Assembly (NCBI GenBank): GCA_017622235.1
Contig: JAGARN010000005.1
Coordinates: 124,001-188,000 of the forward strand
DNA from: Spirochaetaceae bacterium
GTDB lineage: Bacteria > Spirochaetota > Spirochaetia > Treponematales > Treponemataceae
DNA length: 64,000 nucleotides
Reading direction: 5' to 3'
The position numbers were made by a program, and so were the translations under genes. Under the pieces are notes generated by a model. The model made no database searches. It saw nothing but the letters and a program-made list of their open reading frames with translations, and was not told where the DNA came from. This document shows positions 42,796 through 53,300 of this stretch, one piece after another; positions within the stretch are counted from its first letter, which is position 1, and the number at the start of each line of letters is the position of its first letter.

Positions 42796-43959
42796 ATGGA
42801 TGTAAAGATGACATTTGAATCTCTTGGAATAAGTAATGATTTATGCAAAAAACTGGACTCAATAAATATAATTGACCCAACAAAAGTTCAATTACAAGTA
42901 ATACCTCCTTTATCAGCTGGTAACAACTTGCTTTTTCAGTCTGAAACAGGAACGGGTAAAACTTTTGCTTATCTACTTCCCTTATTAAAAAAAATCAATC
43001 CCGATTACCCCTTTGTTCAACTTTTGATTGTTGCACCAACACATGAGCTTGCCTCTCAAATTAAATCACAAATTCAATTACTTACGGATTTTAAAGTGGC
43101 ACTTTTAATTGGCGGAACACCAATTAAAAGACAAACAGAATTATTAAAAGAAAAACCCTTGATTGTTATTGGTGGTCCAGCTAGATTAGTGGAACTCGTA
43201 TATATTAAAAAACTAAAGTTAACGAATCTTAAAGCATTAGTACTAGATGAAGTTGATAGACTTATTTCACCAGAATTAAGACAAGAAACTAAAGCTCTTA
43301 GTGAATGTGTTCCAAAGGATATTCAATTTGTAGCCTGTTCTGCCACTATAACAAAAGCAACTGAAAAACGCATAAAAGAAGAATTATTTACAAAATGGCA
43401 ACAACCATTGCAAGTGAATACTATTTTGCTTCCACCAGAAGATATATTACAAAAAAAAATTTTACATATAGCAATATATAGTGAAAGTAGAGATAAAGCA
43501 GAAACCTTACGAAAAGTGATTATAGCAGAACAACCAAACAAAGCTATGATTTTTACTTCAAGAGCAGAACAAGTTGAACAGTTAGCATCTAAGTTGTTAT
43601 ATAAAAAAATTGATTGTTGTACATTACACGCAAAAAATAACAAAGTAAAAAGAAAACAGGCGATAGATAATTTTAGAAATGGAAAATGTAAAATTCTTAT
43701 TACAAGCGATTTGTCTGCACGTGGGTTAGATATTTCTGGTATAACACACATAATACAAATGGATTTACCTTCTAACGAAGATTTTTTTATTCACAGAGCT
43801 GGAAGAACTGGTAGAGCTGGAGCTACAGGTATAAATATAGTAATTGGCGATGCTTACGAGATGAGAAAACTTGCTTCATTAGAAAAAAAACTAAAACTAA
43901 TTATATATCCAAAAATATTATACAAAGGACATTTAGTTGAACCTATCATAGACGAATAA
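42796..43959 (+). CDS. DEAD-box RNA helicase
   Basis: A 387-residue minimal DEAD-box core without long extensions. The Q motif region (FESLGISNDLCKKLDSINI... VQLQVIPPLSAG) comes first, then Walker A SETGTGKTFAYLLP and motif II written as LDEVD rather than DEAD. Motif III SAT, the helicase C-terminal motifs MIFTSRAEQ, TSDLSARGLDI and HRAGRTGRAG follow. It remodels RNA, for example in ribosome assembly or mRNA turnover; the exact role is not readable. It has no Shine-Dalgarno and TATAGT lies 5 nt before the start. Its 3' end faces comF with a 16-nt gap. Confidence 0.9.
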   Translation: MDVKMTFESLGISNDLCKKLDSINIIDPTKVQLQVIPPLSAGNNLLFQSETGTGKTFAYLLPLLKKINPDYPFVQLLIVAPTHELASQIKSQIQLLTDFKVALLIGGTPIKRQTELLKEKPLIVIGGPARLVELVYIKKLKLTNLKALVLDEVDRLISPELRQETKALSECVPKDIQFVACSATITKATEKRIKEELFTKWQQPLQVNTILLPPEDILQKKILHIAIYSESRDKAETLRKVIIAEQPNKAMIFTSRAEQVEQLASKLLYKKIDCCTLHAKNNKVKRKQAIDNFRNGKCKILITSDLSARGLDISGITHIIQMDLPSNEDFFIHRAGRTGRAGATGINIVIGDAYEMRKLASLEKKLKLIIYPKILYKGHLVEPIIDE

Positions 43960-43975
43960 GGCTACATCAAGTAAA

Positions 43976-44746
43976 TTATGTTACAGAAAATAAGGCGACA
44001 GCATAAACTTTTTTTATTCCAAAGTCTTTTAGGCAACGAGAACAATTTTCAATAGTAACACCTGTAGTTATTACATCGTCTACAAGAATAACCTCTTGTG
44101 GAATACTTATATTTTTGTTTATTTTCTGGTTTAACCTGTAAGATTTACCTAAATTGAATAATCGACCGCTACGATCAAGTTTTTTTTGTTGAGTATCACT
44201 TGTTCTTTCCAGTAATCTTAAAATGCTAAAACCATATACAACCGAAAGTAACTTGCAAAGTTCTTCAATTTGATCCCAACCGTACTTTTTTATTTTTCCT
44301 GGTCTTGGAGGAACAGGAACAATAGGTATTTTTGTAGTTAATTGTAAAGTATCCAAAATACAAGTAGCAATAATTTTTGCAAAAAGTGGAGAAAGTTGGC
44401 GAAATGAGTTAGTTTTCCATAAAGAAAGTAAATCCTTTTTCCATAATCTATAGCTATGAACAGGAAAAACTAAATCTGTATGATGTAAAACTGGTTCACC
44501 TCTACATACAGTACAAATTTCATTTTCAGAAATAAGTTCAATGCCACACCGTACACAACGAAGAGGTGTGTCGTTTTTCTTGTTTGGAATCCAAACTAAT
44601 AGTTTAGTCTTTATACATCTTAAGCACAAAGGTACAAGCAAAGAAATTTTACCGCAACATACACAGGGTTCTCCTCCAAACAAAAAAGAAAAAATAAATC
44701 TTATAAAAGCTAAAATACAAAACTTAATTTTAAATAAAATACTCAT
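43976..44746 (-). CDS. ComF-family phosphoribosyltransferase-like protein
   Basis: A 256-residue ComFC-type protein with an N-terminal zinc-ribbon (CVCCGKISLLVPLCLRCI and CVRCGIELISENEICTVC pairs of C-x2-C) and a C-terminal type I phosphoribosyltransferase fold whose PRPP-binding motif is VILVDDVITTGVTIE. In naturally competent bacteria ComF supports DNA uptake; in others its activity is unknown. TATAAG lies 6 nt before the ATG and no ribosome-binding site is seen, so the gene may be leaderless. No other competence gene is in the window. Confidence 0.85.
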   Translation of the reverse strand: MSILFKIKFCILAFIRFIFSFLFGGEPCVCCGKISLLVPLCLRCIKTKLLVWIPNKKNDTPLRCVRCGIELISENEICTVCRGEPVLHHTDLVFPVHSYRLWKKDLLSLWKTNSFRQLSPLFAKIIATCILDTLQLTTKIPIVPVPPRPGKIKKYGWDQIEELCKLLSVVYGFSILRLLERTSDTQQKKLDRSGRLFNLGKSYRLNQKINKNISIPQEVILVDDVITTGVTIENCSRCLKDFGIKKVYAVALFSVT

Positions 44747-44792
44747 ATCTTACTTATAGAGTTTTTTAGTTTAAAATGTGCAAAAAATAAAA

Positions 44793-47393
44793 TTATTTTC
44801 CAGAAAGTGTTTTTTTCCATCTTGAAATACAAAGTAGAGCCTCAATTGGCGACATTGTATCAGGATTTGCTGAAAGGATTTCGTCTAAAACTAATTCTTC
44901 ATCTGAAAACAAACAAGGAGTAGAAAACTTAACATCTGTACAAGAATTCAGTTCTTCTGTTTTATTTATTTGTAAATCAATAGATTCCTTAAATTCCACG
45001 TCACCACAAATCGTTTGAATTGATTTTAATAATTCTTTTGCCCTAGAAATTACTTTCGTAGGTACTCCTGCAAGTTGTGCTACATGAATACCATAAGAAT
45101 TTGCAGCAGCACCAGATTTTATTCGTTTGAGGAAAGTAATTTGCCCTTCTTGCTCTAAAACATCAAGACATAAAAGAATTAAAGCATCATGAGTCATTCT
45201 TGTTAGCTGATGATAATGAGTTGCAAAAAGAGTTTTACATTTTATTGAATTCAAAAGATATTCTGAAATAGCCCATGCTATTGAAAGTCCATCTTCTGTA
45301 GATGTTCCACGACCAACTTCATCCATAATTACTAGACTATTTTCTGTCGCATTCCTAAGAATATGTGCTGTCTCAGTCATCTCAACTAAAAAAGTAGACT
45401 CACCTTTTGCCAAATTATCTGAAGCTCCAACACGACAAAATATTCTATCAACAATACTAATCTTTGCCTTTGTAGCGGGAACGAAGGAACCAGTTTGTGC
45501 AAGCAAAGTTATAAGTGCATTTTGTCTTAAGTATGTACTTTTTCCAGCCATATTAGGACCCGTAACAAGGGCAAAATACTTTTCTTTTGAAAAAAATGCA
45601 TCGTTAGGAACAAATTCACCAGAGGGAATATGTAATTCAACAACAGGATGACGTCCCTTCTCTATTTTAATTTCACCATCCTCTACAATCTCTGGCTGAA
45701 CCCAATTATGCAGTATCGCACTATGTGCGAAAGAACAAATTGCATCTATTTGTGATATTTCTTTTGCAATTTGCAAAAGATAAGCTGAATAGGATTTAAG
45801 TTTATTACGTATTTCAAGAAATAATTTTTTTTCTGTTTCTATAATCTTCTCACCAGCTGAATTAAGTTCATGTTCAAGTTCTTGTAATTTTTCCGTTGTA
45901 TACCGATCTCCATTTACCATGGTTCGACGTAAAATAAAGTGAGATGGAACACTATCAAGTTTTCCCTTTGACACTTCAATATAGTATCCAGAAATACGAT
46001 TATATCTAACTTTAAGATTAGATATTCCCGTTATTTCTTTTTCTTCTTCTATGTAGGAATTAAGAATATTATTAAAATTATTTTGAAGTTGGCGTAAATA
46101 ATCTAACTGCGAAGACCAACCTTCTTGTATAATTCTACCTTCCGTGAGCAAAGCAGAGGGGTCTTCTAAAATTGAGTTTTTTATTAACTGGATTATTTCT
46201 TCGGCTACAGATAAATCAGTATCAGTTAAATCAAGATGTTTTGTCATATCTGTAATTAAAAGCCAAGATTCTAAACTGTATCGAAGAGTTTGTAAATCCT
46301 TTGCATGAGCCTTATCCATCGAAATACGACCTGTAAGTCGTTCAATATCATAAATTGAAGAAAGTTTACTACGAACATTTGTTAATAAGTCACGCTCACT
46401 AACAAAAAATGCCACCCTATTTTGTCTGAATTGAATTTTATTGCAATCTTTTAAAGGAGAAAGTAACCAATTACGCAGTAAACGTTTTCCCATGGCTGTT
46501 TCTCCATAATTAATAGTTTCAAATAATGTATAACTAGAACTTCCATCCGTTAAGTTTGAAATTAATTCTAAGTTACGTCTGGAAGCATCATCAATTATCA
46601 TATAATCACTATCATGAAATACATTAAAAGTAGTTATATGAGGCAATGATGTATTAGATGTTGTGGAAAGATATTCTAGAACAAAACCAGCAGCAGGAAT
46701 TTCTGGAGAATTTTCTGTTAGACCAAAAGAACGTAGATTTATCATTTGAAATTGTTGTAAAAGCCTTTTATATGCTTTTTCAGAAGAAAACTGCCAATCA
46801 GGATAATAAGAAATAATTATATTTGTATAATGAGAAAGAGTTTTTTGTACAACAGGTGTTTCCTTTAATGATTGTGGCAAAAGGATTTCCTTTGGCATAC
46901 ATCGTCCCAATTCTTTTGCAAAATCTTCTGCCATAGATGATAGTGGCCAACTTGTAACGTAAAAAGCAGATGTAGAAATATCTATATATGCAAAACCTGC
47001 TTTACCATGGGTAAAACACATGGAGGCAAGAAAATTATTAGAAGACTGCTCTAAATATTCTTCTTCCAAAGCAGTACCTGGTGTTATTATTTCTACAACT
47101 TTGCGTTCTGCTAATGAACGATTATTTTGCGGAAGATTAACTTGTTCGCAAATAGCAATTTTTTTACCCAAACGCAACAATCTAGCAATATAAATTTTTG
47201 CTGCATGGTAAGGTATTCCACACATAGGCTGACCTGCTCTATGTGTAAGAGTCAAATTGAGTAAACGAGACACTTCTACAGCATCATCATCAAACATTTC
47301 ATAAAAATCGCCAAGCCGGAAAAAAAGAACATTATCAGGATGATCTTTTTTTATAGACCGGTACTGAAGCATCATGGGTGTAACTTCAGCCAT
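44793..47393 (-). CDS. mutS: DNA mismatch repair protein
   Basis: MutS recognises base mismatches and starts repair. The 866 residues contain the N-terminal mismatch-binding domain (MMLQYRSIKKDHPDNVLFFRLGDFYEMF, with FYEMF as the F-x-E motif), connector, lever (helical) and clamp domains, then the ATPase with Walker A GPNMAGKSTYLRQ, DEVGRGTST and the following helix-turn-helix. It starts 11 nt after the skp stop on the same strand, without a strong ribosome-binding site, and forms the end of the tamB-bamA-skp-mutS block seen in T. pallidum. No mutL is present here. Confidence 0.96.
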   Translation of the reverse strand: MAEVTPMMLQYRSIKKDHPDNVLFFRLGDFYEMFDDDAVEVSRLLNLTLTHRAGQPMCGIPYHAAKIYIARLLRLGKKIAICEQVNLPQNNRSLAERKVVEIITPGTALEEEYLEQSSNNFLASMCFTHGKAGFAYIDISTSAFYVTSWPLSSMAEDFAKELGRCMPKEILLPQSLKETPVVQKTLSHYTNIIISYYPDWQFSSEKAYKRLLQQFQMINLRSFGLTENSPEIPAAGFVLEYLSTTSNTSLPHITTFNVFHDSDYMIIDDASRRNLELISNLTDGSSSYTLFETINYGETAMGKRLLRNWLLSPLKDCNKIQFRQNRVAFFVSERDLLTNVRSKLSSIYDIERLTGRISMDKAHAKDLQTLRYSLESWLLITDMTKHLDLTDTDLSVAEEIIQLIKNSILEDPSALLTEGRIIQEGWSSQLDYLRQLQNNFNNILNSYIEEEKEITGISNLKVRYNRISGYYIEVSKGKLDSVPSHFILRRTMVNGDRYTTEKLQELEHELNSAGEKIIETEKKLFLEIRNKLKSYSAYLLQIAKEISQIDAICSFAHSAILHNWVQPEIVEDGEIKIEKGRHPVVELHIPSGEFVPNDAFFSKEKYFALVTGPNMAGKSTYLRQNALITLLAQTGSFVPATKAKISIVDRIFCRVGASDNLAKGESTFLVEMTETAHILRNATENSLVIMDEVGRGTSTEDGLSIAWAISEYLLNSIKCKTLFATHYHQLTRMTHDALILLCLDVLEQEGQITFLKRIKSGAAANSYGIHVAQLAGVPTKVISRAKELLKSIQTICGDVEFKESIDLQINKTEELNSCTDVKFSTPCLFSDEELVLDEILSANPDTMSPIEALLCISRWKKTLSGK

Positions 47394-47404
47394 GAAACAT
47401 CACA

Positions 47405-47929
47405 CTACAGACCTAATTCACTTATTACTTCATCGGTTACGTCTATCGAAGAACTATACCAAAGAATTGAATTTGAATCTTGAAGGCTAAGAATCATACT
47501 GTATCCACCAGCTTCAGCTACACGACTCAAAGTAGAATATAATTTCTGATAGAATTCATCAGAAGTTTGCAAAGAACGCAACAAAGTTTCAAGTTCAATG
47601 TTTTTTGCATTTGTATATTCAGTTAAGAATTCGGTTTTAGTTGCAATCTCTGCATCAAGCCTAAGTGCGGCTGTTTCATTCTTATTTTTCCGATACTCTG
47701 CTCGCTGTTGTTGCAACACTCTTAACTCTTGGGTAAGAGAAGCGATTTCTTGCTGAAACTCAGCCTTTTTTGCTTCATAATTGCGTATAGGACCAGTATC
47801 TCGAAAATAGGCTTCATAAACTCTGGATGTATCAACTACTCCAAATTTTGTAACTTGCTGACCATACATGGATACCACAAGCAAAAACGAAAACAATACC
47901 AGAAAAATAATTTTTTTGTTTTTTAGCAT
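47405..47929 (-). CDS. skp: OmpH/Skp-family periplasmic chaperone
   Basis: A 174-residue secreted protein: signal peptide (about 1-24, ending SMYGQ), then the Skp-type beginning KFGVVDTSRVYEAYFRDTG and a long helical coiled-coil (about 50-115, rich in E, K, R, Q), closing with hydrophobic strand-like residues. Skp family proteins hold unfolded outer-membrane proteins in the periplasm for delivery to BamA. It lies 17 nt after bamA, with AGAGG before the ATG, as expected for a shared outer-membrane assembly operon. Confidence 0.85.
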   Translation of the reverse strand: MLKNKKIIFLVLFSFLLVVSMYGQQVTKFGVVDTSRVYEAYFRDTGPIRNYEAKKAEFQQEIASLTQELRVLQQQRAEYRKNKNETAALRLDAEIATKTEFLTEYTNAKNIELETLLRSLQTSDEFYQKLYSTLSRVAEAGGYSMILSLQDSNSILWYSSSIDVTDEVISELGL

Positions 47930-47946
47930 ACCTTACCTCTACCTAA

Positions 47947-50370
47947 TTATCTTTTTGTTATACTGAATGAAAGTACAAACTTCCAGTTTGGTCCTTTTCC
48001 GTTTTCCCACTGAACAGAACCGTCCTTTACTTGGAATGTATTTGCCCATAATAACCGTAAAGGGAACTGTTGTAAAGAGAATCTAATACCAGGTCCAAAA
48101 CTAAAATAGAAATCATCAAAACTTAAACTGGTGAACATTTCTCCAACATTCTCTTTTAATGCTACAGCATCAAAGAAGAAGTCAACTGCAAAAATTCCTG
48201 GAGCGATTGGCATTCTTAACTCCACATTTGTACTCCACATTGCATTTTTACGGAAAGTACTGTAGAGAGAATTCCAACCACGACCGTTAAACATACCGTC
48301 AATGTATAGTTTATTAGAAGCACTAATTGGAGAATCTGAAGCTGGTTGTACAAAGGATAATGTTGTTAAACCTGCTAGTACAAACTTCAAATTCCAGGTT
48401 TCAGATACTGGTATATCAAGAAGCGTAAAATATATTTCTCCTTTTGTATCTGAACGGAAGAAAAATTCTGATTCCAGAGAAGGCAACAAACCAGTCCAAG
48501 CGAGCCTCTGGCTTGCAAACCAACCAGAGGATGGATCATAGTTTAAATCTCTTGCATCCACAGAAGTTGATGCCCAAATTGTATTTTGCATTCCCCACTT
48601 ATTATGATATGATGCTAAAGTCGAATCTACTGGAATATAGATACCATCATCATAAAAGTTTCTGCTTATTTCCGCAGCTATTCCCCCTGTTAAAGAAAAA
48701 ATTGCAAAATCAGGTACCCACCGTCGACCAACAGAAGTACTCATATTGATTCCAACTTTTCTATAATCCATTAAATAATTTGTATCGTCAACAGTTCCAT
48801 CTGGCAAATACATCAAACGCAAAGTATTGTTTAATGAGTGTTCAATTCCAGCACTTACACTAACACTGATTGGTTGACCAAACAACCAAGAATCTGCATA
48901 TCCTAAACTCAAAGATTGACTGTCTGTTGAAAGCACTGTATTTGCAGAAATAGATTTTCCTGTACCAAAAGCATTGGAATCTTGCCACTTAAAAAACAAT
49001 GAAAGAGGCAACGCATCTGGATTTGCTACACCAGAAAATGTAACACCAAATTCTATGGATGTTGTAGACTGTTCTTCTACAGAAATAATCAAATCAACAA
49101 GATTTTCTTCAGAACCGGCAACAACATCTGGAACGATAGCAGAAAAGAATTGCAAGTTATATAGATTTCTTAAACCAGAAGTTACCTTGGTATTTGAATA
49201 AATATCACCAGATTCTATGGGTAATTCTCTAAGGATAACGTAATCCTTTGTTTTAGTATTACCTTTTACAATAATATCTTCAATATGACTTCTTGGTTTC
49301 TCAATGATTATAAAGTTAACTGTGACTTGTTTTGTTTCTAAGTTTTTACTTTCTTGAGGTGTAAAGATGTTCGATGTATAGCCATTTTCGTAATACAAAT
49401 TGGTGATAACATACAAACCAGTTTGGTATTTTTCTTGATTGAAAACTTCACCATCTTTAAGAGGCATTAATGCACGCAATGTTTCCGTGGTAAAAATTTT
49501 ATTTCCATCAAAAGTTATTCCTCCAAAGGTATATTGTACACCTTCTTGAATAACAAACTGAATTTCTAATTCATCACAATCATCTTTTTCATTATAGGTG
49601 GTGGTTCTAACAACATCCAGAATGGTAGCGTCAATATAACCACGTGTATGATAATATGAAAGGATATACTGCTTGTCCAACTCTAATTGACTTTCTTGGA
49701 AAGAACCCTTTGTAAAAAGTCCGGCTTCTTTCATGGTAAGCAAACCTTTTAAAGTTTTTGATGCCACCACCTGATTACCTGTAAAAGATACAGATTTTAA
49801 TACAGTAGAACGTCCTTCAGAAATCTGAAATATTATCTCTACTCCATCACCAGACTCTTGTGTTGTGGATGTTACACGCACATTTGTATAACCTTTTTTT
49901 AAATATGCATCACGAATAGTCCGCTCATCAAGAAGAACTTTATTGGAATTAAATATATCCTTTTCTTTTATTGCTATTTCAGTTTTTAGCTCAGATGAAC
50001 TTATGTGCTTATTACCAGAAAAACTTATTTTTGAAACAAAGGGGCGTTCCACAACAGTAAATTTTATCACAACAGAATTACCAGAGGAATCTCCAGGTAA
50101 TGCATCAGAAGAAATATCATCAAAAAATTCTAAAGCCAAAATATGATTCAATAAATCAAAATATACTTCATCAGTAAATTCTTTTCCCTCAAAAGGACTT
50201 GTTACACCAGAAAGTTCCATATTGGTAACATTTTTTAATCCTTCAAATTCGATTGAACGAATTTTTTTGCCATAATACCAGTTGCTTGAGTCTTGGGAAA
50301 ATAAAGGCAAAGCGAAAAAAAACACAAGACCTAAAACAAACAGAAAACGAAACAAACGAATTGTACGCAT
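47947..50370 (-). CDS. bamA: Outer-membrane protein assembly factor BamA
   Basis: BamA is the Omp85 pore that inserts beta-barrel proteins into the outer membrane. From ATG 50370 (AGGAGA before it) the product is 807 residues with a signal peptide (ending LPLFSQ), five POTRA domains (about 30-420), and a 16-stranded C-terminal barrel. POTRA features are ISFSGNKHISSSELKTEI, VSFTGNQVVASKTLKGLL, ITFDGNKIFTTETLRALM and IIVKGNTKTKDYVILREL. The barrel contains the Omp85-type GRGWNSLYS motif region and ends at FSITKR, so the last residue is Arg rather than the usual aromatic. It lies in the conserved tamB-bamA-skp order; homologous to TP0326 of T. pallidum. Confidence 0.94.
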   Translation of the reverse strand: MRTIRLFRFLFVLGLVFFFALPLFSQDSSNWYYGKKIRSIEFEGLKNVTNMELSGVTSPFEGKEFTDEVYFDLLNHILALEFFDDISSDALPGDSSGNSVVIKFTVVERPFVSKISFSGNKHISSSELKTEIAIKEKDIFNSNKVLLDERTIRDAYLKKGYTNVRVTSTTQESGDGVEIIFQISEGRSTVLKSVSFTGNQVVASKTLKGLLTMKEAGLFTKGSFQESQLELDKQYILSYYHTRGYIDATILDVVRTTTYNEKDDCDELEIQFVIQEGVQYTFGGITFDGNKIFTTETLRALMPLKDGEVFNQEKYQTGLYVITNLYYENGYTSNIFTPQESKNLETKQVTVNFIIIEKPRSHIEDIIVKGNTKTKDYVILRELPIESGDIYSNTKVTSGLRNLYNLQFFSAIVPDVVAGSEENLVDLIISVEEQSTTSIEFGVTFSGVANPDALPLSLFFKWQDSNAFGTGKSISANTVLSTDSQSLSLGYADSWLFGQPISVSVSAGIEHSLNNTLRLMYLPDGTVDDTNYLMDYRKVGINMSTSVGRRWVPDFAIFSLTGGIAAEISRNFYDDGIYIPVDSTLASYHNKWGMQNTIWASTSVDARDLNYDPSSGWFASQRLAWTGLLPSLESEFFFRSDTKGEIYFTLLDIPVSETWNLKFVLAGLTTLSFVQPASDSPISASNKLYIDGMFNGRGWNSLYSTFRKNAMWSTNVELRMPIAPGIFAVDFFFDAVALKENVGEMFTSLSFDDFYFSFGPGIRFSLQQFPLRLLWANTFQVKDGSVQWENGKGPNWKFVLSFSITKR

Positions 50371-50392
50371 ATATTCTCCTAACAAGAATTAA

Positions 50393-53300
50393 CTAAAATA
50401 CAAATTTCCATGACAACGTAATAGAAGTAGCGGGCACCCATAGATGTTGAGTTGTACCAATCTCTGGAGCCATACTCCAACGGATAGTTCCAAAGGGAGA
50501 ATCCATTTCCAAACCGATTTCTGGCTGAAACACAAGACCAGACACAGATTCTCCAGAAGCTACTTTTGATTCGTCATAAGCAAAATGGAACATAGCATCA
50601 GCATAAATAGAACTTCCAAAATACTTACCTATGTAAACAGTCGTATTGTCAAGAAAGTTACTAATTGTTAGCGGTTCACTATCAGAACCATTTATCCACT
50701 GGCGCAAACTGTTTTGAAACCCCATTGTACGTAATGAAAATATATCAAAATTTAGCAAATCACGCAATGCGTTTTCGATTTTCCTAAGCACAAATACTTG
50801 AAAACCGTAATCTACACCTGTTAATAAAACATCCCAACCGCTTTCAACATCACCTGTAACAGCTTGCCCAAGTAATGTCATTAATTCAAGTTCTGATTTT
50901 GGTGGCGAAGATGTATAGGAAGGATTAAATTCACTTAGGCGTTGGTTTTCCGCAGATAAAGTAATTCTAACAGGTTCACCATTTTGGTCACGTTCTCGTA
51001 TTTCTGCACGTACAGTAATACGAGGATCAAAAACGCCACCACTTTCATTAAACATTATTCGTCCTTCTCGTAGGTAAAAGTTTCGGTTAAGATATGTAAT
51101 TTCTCCACCACGAAGAACTACATCACTTTTAAACACTATATCTTTTGTGGCAGAATCAAATTGAAATGCAATATTTGTATTTGGAGCAATAAGACCACGA
51201 AGCAAAGGATTATATTCAATCTCTACGTGCTGACCAGTAGTAACATCGATATTTAGCGTAAATGGAATTCTTGAAGTTTTTACACCGCTACCTAATTGCT
51301 GAATCATCTCACTTAAAAATTCAATTTTTACATTTTCTGTATAAAATCGTCCATTGATTTCTGCATTATTTAGTGTTAGCTGAATATCTAAATCACAAGT
51401 AGAATCCCCGCCAATAACAAATGGAGCAACATTTATCAAAGCAGGAATAAAAACATTTTCAGGGGTTTTAATTTGCATAGAAAATAAATCAAGCTTCCAT
51501 CTATCAAGCCTTAGTCCCAAATCCAAAAAAACTCTGCCTGGTCCAACTGTAAAAGGAACTTTATTTACCTTAAGTTCATTATCACGTAGAGATATTGGAA
51601 CAATTTTCCCAATTATATGTTCTTGAACATAATTTGGACAATTTAAATCTAACATCTCAACATAAAAATTACCATTAAGCTCTGGGTCTGCAAGGATTCC
51701 TCCAATTTGAGCATTACCTTTTAAAATTCCACCATACAAAGCAACAAATGGGAAATAGACCAAATGACTAAAGTTAGAAAGATCAGAAGAAATATCGTCT
51801 AAATGAACGTCTAAAAGCTGATTGCTAATAATACCATGAATATCTGCATGAAGTGGCATTCTTCCAGATAAATTTAAATCAAAATTTCCACCCGAAGTTA
51901 TGTAACCAGACAAACCTAAATCATCGTAGGAAGAAAGTGCAATATAATCTTGCATTCGCACAAGCTCAATTTTAACTGGTTGAACTTCATCAAATAAGGT
52001 TCCTCCCAGTTTCATATCTAAATTTGCTGTTAATAGTTCCGGAATTCCTCTCTTGAATATGCCAAACAAGTCGGTTTCTGATTGTTGAAGTTCACTCATA
52101 CCTAAAACAGAAATTTCTATAGGTGCATTAATATTATAGGATTTTCCAAATTGACCATCGTATGTTGCTTTAAGAGATCCAGCAAATTCAGCTAAAGAAA
52201 AAACTCCGGAAATTCCAGTTACAGAATGTTTGTTAAAGACAATTTCTGTTTCTTCTAGGTATATGTCACCATCATCAAGGAGAGCAGAACCTTTAAATGA
52301 AAAAGGAACTCCACCAAAGGACATGGAAGAAGGTTCAATTTGTAGCGCAACATATGGATTTTCCATAGTACCCATAGCTGACACCATTGCACTACAAACA
52401 TTTATTTCAGACTGTAGTGGTAACACACGTGACATAGGAAAGTCTGAAATCATAACTTGTGCCGAAAAATAAAAATCCTTCATTAAAGAGGCGACAGAAA
52501 AGCTCTGGTTTTCCGGATTTGAAAGTGTTGCAGAAACACTATAGGATTCCGAAGAAACAGGATTGGCAAGGGAAAGATTTAACGAAGCAGATTCCATAAC
52601 TCCAGATTCAAATAGCCACATAAGCCCACCAGAACCGTTTAAAAGAGAAACTGTATCATTATATACAAAACTATCAAGCATCAAACCATAATTATTCACT
52701 TTGCCAGACATGGAAAGTTGGGGATTAAAAGACAACAAACCAGAGGCTTCTGATAAAGATAAGGATTGAATTCCTACTTCAAACCTTTGCATATCATACA
52801 AAGGTAATACTGCATCCATATTTGTTGAACAAAGTAAAACAGCTTTGCTTAGAGCAACCGGAAACTCTGTAAATTTTAAGTTTGCGATTAAATTTGTACC
52901 TATATCTTCGCTTAAAAAGTTTAAAGCAAGTTCAAGACCATAATTTCCAGTTATTTGCAAACCAGATTCTTGCATATATGTACCAGCAAATGAATACGGA
53001 ATTGAGTTTACAGTTGCATCAGCGGTAAAAAATGCACCGCCTAATTCCCTATCCATTCCTACATCTGCTGCCAATTGAACTGCGTTGTTTCCAAAAAGTA
53101 AATCAAACTGCGAAAGGATTAAATTATTTTCATTACCAGTAAACGAAAAATAAATCAAGTTTTGATCTTGCTCGGTATTAGCAACAATCCAATAAGGAGC
53201 GTTATAGGTCAAGGAATTAAAATCGGTAGAAACATATAACTCAGTTGTCGTCATATAAGGAGAAAAGGAATCTGCAAGTTTTTGAAATGTTTCGTTTTTT

